DNA of 64,000 nucleotides, taken from NCBI GenBank assembly GCA_033032175.1, contig CM065323.1, forward strand, positions 7,750,001 through 7,814,000. Reading direction: 5' to 3'. Source of the stretch: Saturnia japonica. Lineage: Eukaryota > Arthropoda > Insecta > Lepidoptera > Saturniidae. Under the pieces are notes generated by a model. That model ran no database searches and was not told the DNA's origin. It worked only from the letters and a program-made list of their open reading frames with translations. The position numbers and the translations under genes are program-made. Every line of letters begins with the position of its first letter. Position 1 is the first letter of the stretch. Positions 59,101 to 64,000 of this stretch are shown here, in pieces.

Positions 59101-62100
59101 ACGTCTGATACTTAAAATAAAACGGTCTACTTTGTCACTTCATTAAATGTATATAAGCTAGCCAAATTATAAATCTGTTTGTTTGAACGTTTTCAAGTAA
59201 AATATTAGGCATTATAGCTAAAAAAAATTGCTTACGAAGCTATATATATGTAATTGGTTTCTCGGAAACGGCTCTAACGATTTCGATGAAACTTTACATT
59301 TAGATAACGTTTTACATTCCAAGTTTACCTAGGTAGGTATTTTTCTCTTTTGTTTATAAGACACTGAGCACAGTTCTGACGCCCAGATATTTACTATTAT
59401 ATTATGACAAAATATATCACTTTTATTTAATTGATTTTTAAAATAACAAGCCTATTTAAATATTGAACATTTATTTCAACTATTAATTACTTCATTTATA
59501 AAATATAATAATAAAACACTTTATTCTGAACTCAAAGATGAAACATTTGCATTTTAACTGTGTTTTGGTTTAATTATAATATATCCCGTACTTCATCGTG
59601 GTTCTTGGCATAGGTCTCCCTCCTCTAACATTTTCCACTGGGTTCTGTCTCCCGGTACCCTTCTACAATGATGTCCTTCCGTGAGTTTTAGTCCATCCCG
59701 TCTCGTTTATTGACGTCCTCCATTGCGTTTACCATTTCTGGGATACCAGTCAGATACAGTTTTCCACTTATCTTGTGTATCTCCGATTATGTGACCGGTC
59801 CATCTCCACTTCTGTTGGCCTATTGAAGTAAAGTATATCAGCAAATTTACTTCTTTTTTTTTTTGCTATTTCTCACTTTACATTGTTTCTTTATTCCTGT
59901 CATGCTTCTCCCAATGCCTCTTTGACAGTGTTCCAACTTTTCCCTGTGATGTTTGGTGAGTGACCAAGTGTTTGAGATAACCACGACCAGAAAAACGCGA
60001 ACCTTGTGCTGGGCTCTAAAGAAAACAAACTATTCACGAGTCGTGATTAACCGATAGTGAAGCTGTTTTACACAGCATACTGTGCCTTTTCAAAATGCCA
60101 CAAGCTTACCTCACGACTCGGCGCGGTGGTTTCCTAGCCACGTATCCCGTAGACGTAGAACATGTAAAGTTATGTATTTGTAGCGATTCTGAGTATAAGT
60201 GGATGTGTAGGTCTAACCAGATGGGCTGGCGCACCTTATTCATCACTTCAAACGGTAACAACAGTTTATCAAACAATAAAAAAAAAAAAACAAATCCAAA
60301 AACACGCAATACACGCATATTTATATTCTTGCCAACCACAGCACAATCAACATCACTGTCACGTGGATCACTGTCTAAAAGAATCTTCAAGAAGCACTCT
60401 AAATTACAAGATGGGTTTTATTACGACCCACGCGTCGCGGTAGGTTTGCAAGACTAAAGATGAAACTATCGAGCGAAAGCCGGCCGTACAAATTTTTAGT
60501 CCTACCAACCTTTTATAAAAATAATTATTAACAAACGCAATAAACAACGTAAAGCGCATGACTTCACCTGCCAATATTTAATAATTAAATTTTCAACACC
60601 AAGTTTCACATCCGTAAGTGATGACTAGAGGTATGCGGGTGTCAAAAGTGTTACAAAATATACTCACCACCAAAGTTCAGTCCCGGGCTGGGGGGTGGCA
60701 TCTCTTCAACCGGTTGAGGGAGTGCTGAAATGATTTCGATCGACGTCGTCGCCAAAACACCGCTATCTCGATCCAACATAGATGGCGCCATCGTGGCTTC
60801 CGAACCTGATTCAAACAGACATGTATCTGATATCAAGATGCACAGAACATTTAGAGCCACATCAACAGATAGCAGAAAAAATCTATACACTTAAAAAAAA
60901 ATTATACATTGCTTGATTATGAAATTACACTTTGGTGACATCAATGAATAAAAAACATATAAATACTTCATTATAAAGTAATTTGTAGTAACTATTTATA
61001 AAAATCTGTCAAAATTTAAACATCCCTATAGTATTTCCCACTTTTTATAATACATAATATTGCTAGGCGAGAACAGAGCGTAAGATAAGCATTGCTTAAA
61101 ATTAATAAAGGCTTATAAAGACGTCATTGTATTACTTCAAATGTGTTGCTTGTTGATAGGAACACCCCTTACCCATTTTCATATCTTGCAAACTGGATGA
61201 GTCGAGCGGCACACTGTCTAAATCTCTTGAGGACTCTTGTCCGGGGCAGTTGGAAGGCAGTACGAACGTCAATTCGACTGCCGGTACCACTATACCTACT
61301 ACTATAGACCTGCAACAAAACATGGAATGTTTTTTTTTTCATACTAAAGTGGTAATAAACTCATCCTTATTAATAAAACCATAGTTCCATCTGTATATGT
61401 TTTTTCCTAATTTTATTATTATATAATCGCAAAAATTTATATTATGATTTTTGTTTCTTTGAACTCGCTAATCTCTGGAACTATCAGGTCGATGTAGAAA
61501 AGGTAAAATTTGTAGTTGTATGTATTTTTAGATGAGAAATCTTAAAAAAAAAAAAATTATCGTTAAAAAATATTTACAAAATATGAATTCGAACCCACAA
61601 TGACGCCAATTCTAACTCCCGTTATTCCGCAAACATTCACCTCCGATAATTACTTAGATCATGAACCGCAGCAAGGACCATCAAATAAAATGAAAAAACA
61701 ATAGCTGGAAAACAACTTTTTAAATATATAATTATGCTCAATATTATCTCGCCTAGAAATTGTCTGTGGATTAGGTCTAACGTAAAAAACTCGCCTCCAG
61801 ATCTCATAGGCGGTGGGGGAAAAGGGTCGATAATAAATTAATAACAACAATGTTAAGAAAATGATAAATTATATGAATAATAGTACATTATGGTACAAGT
61901 GTGTAATGTTGGTGATTACCGCTGAGGCGCCATTGAGACCCGAGCCGTTAGGTGAGGGTCTTAAGAGAGCCGAGGACGGTAAGAAAATAATAATAAAAAA
62001 TCATTTTTTCTTGGAGTTTTCCGGTAGTAAACTTTGCATAACGTTAAGGGCTTCACATCTTATATCGGGCGGTGTACAACATAAATCATTTTCTTCATAA

Positions 62101-63960
62101 CTAGTACTTGTAGACATTTTAATTAATAAAAAAAACTAAAATTTCAACAGTGACAACGAGTTGTGAATTTTTTTCGCTATGGCGGGAAAAATTAATCAGT
62201 TTGCGCGCGCATCTAACAATGGCGATCGGCCATAGACTAAAGGAATGAGGTTTCTTTTTTTTTTGCTTTCCGCAGATAGCGTTTTAGCCACGTATAAAAT
62301 GGGGAATTTAAAGTTTTCTTTATTACAGAGAAAACAAAAGTTATATTTGAGTGAAAGTTTTATTTATTAAACAAGTACAAGTTGAAATTATCTATTTAAA
62401 TACGAAGTTGTATGAAATGAGCAAGCAATAGGTACATTAATTTATTTGTTCTATTGATCATTATCTTTTTTGTATCGAAACTTTTTTAAGAACAAAGCAA
62501 CTCGACCAATAAAATAAAAAAAAAACTCTATAACTCACTTGTGAATAATAGCAATGGAAAAGTCACAGTTTGATTACAGGTGTCATTATGTGCCTAATTG
62601 CGGTGATATTAGAGCCACTTTATGAGCAAGTGTGTTGAAAAAAAATATATAATAGAAAACTAAGCATAATGGTTCGTTTTCTTACGAATATTCAAGAACC
62701 CGGTCAACTTCGGAGCGCTTTAAAACGTAGATAAATTAATGAAATTAAACTAATTTGTAGTGGGAATTATTTGTTAAAAAACTTCATAATATTATTTTTG
62801 TGAAGAAGTAACTTTTGTTCGTAGGAATTAATATGCCATGTTTAAAAAGTAATGCTTATAAATCACTTTTTAATTTTCAACAAATATTTGACACAAAATA
62901 CCCTATTGTGACTTATGCATAAGAAATAGACCTATGCTATCGCTGACTTTTTTTTAATATACTAAGGACCAAATTTTTTTAGATATCCGTATACAGTGGT
63001 GGTCATATAATTAGAAACACTTCTTATGAATAAAGAAAGTATAACTTCAACGTACAAATGTTCGTAAAAAATATACACATTCAATAATTAATAATCAAGC
63101 AATAATATAGCCACTGAAATAAAAAAACTCATTTAATGCATAAAATATAAAACATATCTTACTTTTAATTACAAATTGAGTCTTACACATGTAGGAGTTT
63201 ATATTCTGTTATTGGCCGCTTGGACGCCTAATTAGAAACATAAACTGGAGAATGACATTTCTTTCTTGGCCTTTTCTATTATTTTGGCGGCAATTCAAAA
63301 TTTAATCTGAATTTTATTTTGTTTAAAATAGGCAAAAATAAAATTTGTGACGCGTCAACTAGGCAAATAATTGTTAATTTACATATAGATCATAAGTAGG
63401 CGTACAGAAGGATAGCTAAGCATTGAAATAGTTCTGTTTAGAGAGTTTTTAATGCAATTGATCATTATAAAACACATGACACTGTTGAAAATCTTCATAG
63501 AAAGGCTCGGCCAAGAAAAATCTCTCCCAGAGAAGATATGTTAATCGCTCGTGTTGCTAAAAAAACCCAAAGTGAAGGCTCCAACCAGATTAAAAATGAA
63601 GTTTAAGGACCAAGAGACCAACTTTAAGGAGCGAAACAGTACTTATGGATGTCGGGAAGTCAAGTTCGGAAAGTGAGAATAATGATAGGCTACACGGGTG
63701 CATTGGCGGCAGCGCGGTGGAGAGTTGGTCAAACAAAAACATGCATCAAGCCGTAGGGTGCATCTAATTATAATATAAGGGTACCCTTCTTTAGCATCAG
63801 GTTGTCTGTCGGCGTCATGCGCGAGCCAGGCCGTCATCTCCGATACGCGTTCCAACTGCCGCAACAAGAACAGCAGCTGATAGTGGTTCAGCTGCAGTCC
63901 AGCCAACCCGGAGGTACGCCCGACCACCCATATCCGAGAGAAACCTTCCTCCAGGTATAT
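47071..63960 (-). CDS. Bltp3: BLTP3 / UHRF1BP1-like lipid transfer protein, C-terminal part
   Basis: Eleven coding exons on the minus strand join in phase into 534 residues and a stop: 63785-63960, 61173-61309, 60668-60805, 58918-59089, 57923-58037, 56882-57016, 53263-53397, 49930-50073, 49065-49375, 48801-48912 and 47071-47100. Every intron has GT-AG ends. The N-terminal chorein part lies past base 64000. Proteins of this family (human BLTP3A/B, SHIP164) are rod-like lipid channels on endosomal and Golgi-derived membranes. What I see here: a strand-rich region with GLQLNHYQLLFLLRQLERV (residues about 22-40), an acidic serine-rich linker (DTRSDAASTASSDSDRYVVV), a conserved block from EDEILAPPMP into IENVKVHLIEDR, and a C-terminal coiled coil from about residue 447. 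The family call comes from block order and wording, without a database search. The N-terminus and expression are unknown. Confidence 0.8.
47417..47859. mobile_element. hAT-type MITE in the last intron
   Basis: The terminal inverted repeats CAGTGGCGGCGCTAG are identical at both ends. ATGAAAAC lies on both sides (47409-47416 and 47860-47867), an exact 8-bp target duplication. The 443-bp interior has no protein frame. Confidence 0.9.
48058..48704 (-). mobile_element. non-autonomous Helitron (family H3)
   Basis: On the minus strand: TC at 48704-48703 after an A (TCTATATTAATAAATCTG), and CTAG at the 3' end followed by T. GCGGAGCCGCGGGCATAC lies just before the end, with the short hairpin GCGGAGCCGC. 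It is 647 bp and non-coding, in the last intron of the lipid-transfer gene. Confidence 0.65.
48801..48912 (-). CDS. Bltp3: exon 10
   Basis: The acceptor is AATTTCAG and the donor GTATTT. One base completes the alanine codon of exon 9. It encodes KVEEASVLRQ through NAMRVMQ, all helix-forming and continuing the coiled coil. Confidence 0.85.
49065..49375 (-). CDS. Bltp3: exon 9
   Basis: The acceptor is ACATACACAG and the donor GTGAGT. It encodes VLIENVKVHLIEDR, a PLDIDLTTIRMTRDSTGVL block, a Ser/Thr/Pro-rich linker (STPSTMVSPTSPVSQ) and the start of the coiled coil (DEAREQIDRLGKENDELRKR). It is the longest exon of the gene in this window and the one most diagnostic of the family. Confidence 0.88.
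49625..49765 (-). repeat. tRNA-derived SINE (family 2), fragment in an intron
   Basis: On the minus strand it keeps GACCTGAACTTTGGGGTGAA and GATAACATCGTGATGAAACC, with a damaged tRNA-like head. It lies between exons 8 and 9 of the lipid-transfer gene. Confidence 0.6.
49930..50073 (-). CDS. Bltp3: exon 8
   Basis: The acceptor is AATACTCAG and the donor GTGAGA. Forty-eight codons, phase 0 at both ends, encode DEPTGLAPFEELLEARVRDL through FIEDEILAPPMPLE, which leads directly into the IENVKVHL block of exon 9. Confidence 0.88.
50250..50969 (+). mobile_element. non-autonomous Helitron (family H2), in an intron
   Basis: The 5' end TCTATACTAATATTATAACG comes after an A. The 3' end CTAG (50966-50969) is followed by T. 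A 29-bp block (ACCCACTCTCTTTAACCC..) is directly duplicated at about 50873-50930. It matches the inverted copy at 44012-44680. It is non-coding. Confidence 0.75.
51163..51252 (+). repeat. tRNA-derived SINE (family 1), 3' fragment
   Basis: CCCATTACATGGGACCTACA and CCGGCGAACTGTG match the minus-strand SINE at 1448-1660. The tail CTCTGCCTAACCCTTCGGGA follows. The tRNA-like head is missing. A LINE begins about 30 bases after it. Confidence 0.65.
51280..52893 (+). mobile_element. Jockey/CR1-like LINE, 5'-truncated, in an intron
   Basis: It holds most of a reverse transcriptase and the 3' end: NYRPISVLPSISKF, QFGFTKSKSTTNAG, VFCDISKAFDCVDHTTL, GVPHGSILGPFLFLVYINDL and the active-site block ADDTSLIF. 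After a frameshift near 51910 comes WFALNNLLLNANKTKCVRFA, then FLGITLDAKLQWGPHI and LVYFAYFHSLMSYGILL. A stop codon follows, then RFYNKLPKHISDLPDNKF and ADYVNDGDAWM. The 3' untranslated region has CCCGATCGAGTTTCTTGTCG and ends in a TTTTGATTGATGA tail. The 5' half with the endonuclease is absent. It lies in the same transcriptional region as, but opposite to, the host gene. It is dead. Confidence 0.85.
51457..51912 (+). pseudogene. reverse transcriptase core of the LINE
   Basis: A 151-codon open frame contains the RT catalytic blocks in order: CDISKAFDCVDH with the first aspartate, a GVPHGSILGP block, FLVYINDLP, and FADDTSLIF with the catalytic pair of aspartates. It stops by frameshift at 51912. 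The downstream part of the protein continues in another frame from 51917. Confidence 0.85.
53263..53397 (-). CDS. Bltp3: exon 7
   Basis: The acceptor is GTGTAACAG and the donor GTACAT. Forty-five codons, phase 0 at both ends: SKFSMRSRAWTEPEVDECDD through IRLELPRILNEK. Confidence 0.82.
53890..54135 (+). pseudogene. RTE-like LINE C-terminus, decayed, in an intron
   Basis: It reads NRLNWRSAGHLARRKTDD at the start and, in the same general frame, RAVQNREDWHEREEAFIH before the end. Both are typical of RTE-type ORF C-termini (W.GH.AR and a W..ALEEAYVQQW-like end). Stops and frameshifts lie between. Confidence 0.65.
55878..55999. repeat. perfect 60-bp tandem duplication
   Basis: Two adjacent identical 60-bp units, beginning GATAATAAAAATCTCGGCAA and ending ACAGTTAAAATACCAGACAT. 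They lie in the intron between exons 6 and 7. It could be a very recent duplication or an assembly artefact. Confidence 0.9.
56882..57016 (-). CDS. Bltp3: exon 6
   Basis: The acceptor is TTGTGTTTAG and the donor GTATGA. Forty-five codons, phase 0 at both ends: ISTSTWRLHNIHLVHQSSSG through ECTAIPWDEFQ. The IPWDEFQ-type ending fits a structured beta region. Confidence 0.85.
57602..57870 (+). repeat. dispersed repeat, partner of 43468-43703, in an intron
   Basis: It contains AACGTGATAACAGAGTCG, CCCCGGCGCGGCGCAG, GCGCCTCGCCGCCTGTATTG and GTAAGTTTCCTCATTTAACT, then ACGGATCCGACGGGGATTTT near the end. It is non-coding. It lies between exons 5 and 6, about 50 bases from exon 5. Confidence 0.7.
57923..58037 (-). 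CDS. Bltp3: exon 5
   Basis: The acceptor is GTTATTTACAG and the donor GTATGT. The 115-nt exon supplies one base to the split arginine codon of exon 4 and then 38 codons: DFEHGRVSSGVEVAAEVVER, then SSSPSDHSVTSSCKRRDV. Without it, exons 4 and 6 would be out of phase (exon 6 would hit a stop). It is a low-complexity, Ser- and charge-rich linker. It is easy to miss because the opposite strand is also open. Confidence 0.8.
58683..58870. repeat. MITE-like repeat with AACCRACTTC end, truncated
   Basis: It shares TTAACAAAAAAGAAAACCAA at the left end and GTACAATGCCAATGAAACCG and AATCGGTTAATAAACAAAGA inside with 7822-8060. The right end is missing. Confidence 0.55.
58918..59089 (-). CDS. Bltp3: exon 4
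   Basis: The donor is CAG/GTATAT. The acceptor at TTTGAAG/GATTCTCG is weak by sequence but fixed by phase: exon 3 ends in one base of a glycine codon that this exon completes, giving NFGGFSSMRRGLTSLV. It then encodes TSLDSALTRDDTRSDAASTA and SSDSDRYVVVGLAAESPDD, an acidic serine-rich segment typical of a flexible linker. Confidence 0.82.
59580..59835 (-). pseudogene. RTE-like LINE C-terminus, decayed, in an intron
   Basis: The minus strand reads KWRWTGHIIGDTQDKWKTVS, then DWYPRNGKRNGGRQ, then RVPGDRTQWKMLEEGDLCQE. This is the usual RTE order of a W.GH block, a W.PR..RR..GRP block and a W..L.EA end. Stops interrupt it. Confidence 0.7.
60668..60805 (-). CDS. Bltp3: exon 3
   Basis: The acceptor is TTGAATCAG and the donor GTGAGT. 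It encodes SEATMAPSMLDRDSGVLATT, then IEIISALPQPVEEMPPPSPG. Split codons at both ends match exons 2 and 4. It is rich in proline and acidic residues. Confidence 0.82.
61173..61309 (-). CDS. Bltp3: exon 2
   Basis: The acceptor is TTTTGTTGCAG and the donor GTAAGG. It encodes SIVVGIVVPAVELTFVLPSN, then CPGQESSRDLDSVPLDSSSL. A beta-strand-like segment is followed by an acidic linker. Split glycine codons on both sides fit the neighbours. Confidence 0.84.
62994..63655 (+). mobile_element. truncated Tc1-like transposon in an intron
   Basis: The terminal-repeat-like start CAGTGGTGGTCATATAATTA follows TA at 62992-62993. Downstream, at about 63470-63605, the frame reads HDTVENLHRKARPRKISPRE, then DMLIARVAKKTQSEGSNQIK. 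This is the second helix-turn-helix region of a Tc1 transposase, with the RPRK motif. A stop follows and no catalytic domain is present. The end matches that of the Tc1 pseudogene at 11320-12207. It ends about 130 bases before exon 1 of the lipid-transfer gene. Confidence 0.7.
63785..63960 (-). CDS. Bltp3: exon 1 of this window (not the true first exon)
   Basis: The acceptor is TTGTTATCAG and the donor GTACCC (weak but in phase). It encodes IYLEEGFSRIWVVGRTSGLA, then GLQLNHYQLLFLLRQLERVS and EMTAWLAHDADRQPDAKE. The hydrophobic strand pattern fits a bridge-like lipid transfer groove. The gene continues beyond the window end, where the last 40 bases are intron. Confidence 0.87.
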
Positions 63961-64000
63961 CTGATAACAATATCATATTACGAGAATTTGATAAACGTAG

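Noticed and set aside
60095..60457. Overlapping open frames on both strands (120 and 94 codons)
   Set aside because: It lies in the intron between exons 3 and 4, which join in phase without it. No motif was recognised and a poly-A run crosses the frame.
61861..62100. A 79-codon plus-strand frame
   Set aside because: No motif, in an intron of the opposite-strand gene, and not repeated. Considered chance.
1..64000. A bacterial-type operon, defence system or gene cluster
   Set aside because: All recognisable proteins are eukaryotic or transposon-derived, with introns and tRNA-type SINEs. There is no clustered set of intact genes.

Overview
The window reads as nuclear DNA of an insect, most likely a moth or butterfly (Lepidoptera). 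It is AT-rich. It has introns with GT-AG ends and short coding exons. It carries a dense mix of decayed transposons: mariner, Tc1, hAT, Helitron, Jockey/CR1-like and RTE-like LINEs, a Gypsy element and tRNA-derived SINEs. The repeat consensus motifs, such as the LINE 3' end with GAGTTTCTTG..GGTTCTTCTCG and the Helitron 3' ends with GAAGCCACGGG, are ones I associate with lepidopteran genomes. No bacterial gene, CRISPR array, rRNA or intact tRNA gene was seen.

Right part, about 47.0-64.0 kb, minus strand: the only cellular gene I can build with confidence. Eleven coding exons (63785-63960 down to 47071-47100) join in phase at every splice junction into 534 residues plus a stop. They form the C-terminal part of a bridge-like lipid transfer protein of the BLTP3 / UHRF1BP1-like (SHIP164) family, ending in a coiled coil. 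The N-terminal part lies beyond base 64000. Its introns hold two hAT/Helitron-type non-autonomous elements, a second Helitron, a LINE, SINE pieces, two RTE tails and a truncated Tc1 element.

Left part, 1-47 kb: no gene of known function is supported. The main landmarks are: an internally deleted Jockey-like LINE (3.2-4.2 kb); an apparently intact DD41D mariner-like transposon with perfect 31-bp terminal repeats (9.7-11.0 kb); a broken Tc1 element (11.3-12.2 kb); two cecropia-type DD34D mariners (12.9-14.2 and 37.8-39.2 kb); a second, broken DD41D element split by a nested insertion that holds a Helitron helicase fragment and a long palindrome (23.4-25.8 kb); a decayed Gypsy element with a Helitron inside it (30.7-33.0 kb); and a hAT-type element with an exact 8-bp target duplication (42.1-42.9 kb). 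One small open frame at 20.0 kb and one spliced-transcript-like stretch at 36 kb remain unexplained.

I did not find a new biological system. The observations most worth checking are the intact DD41D copy, the nested 23.4-25.8 kb locus, the exon structure of the lipid-transfer gene, and a few unexplained segments.
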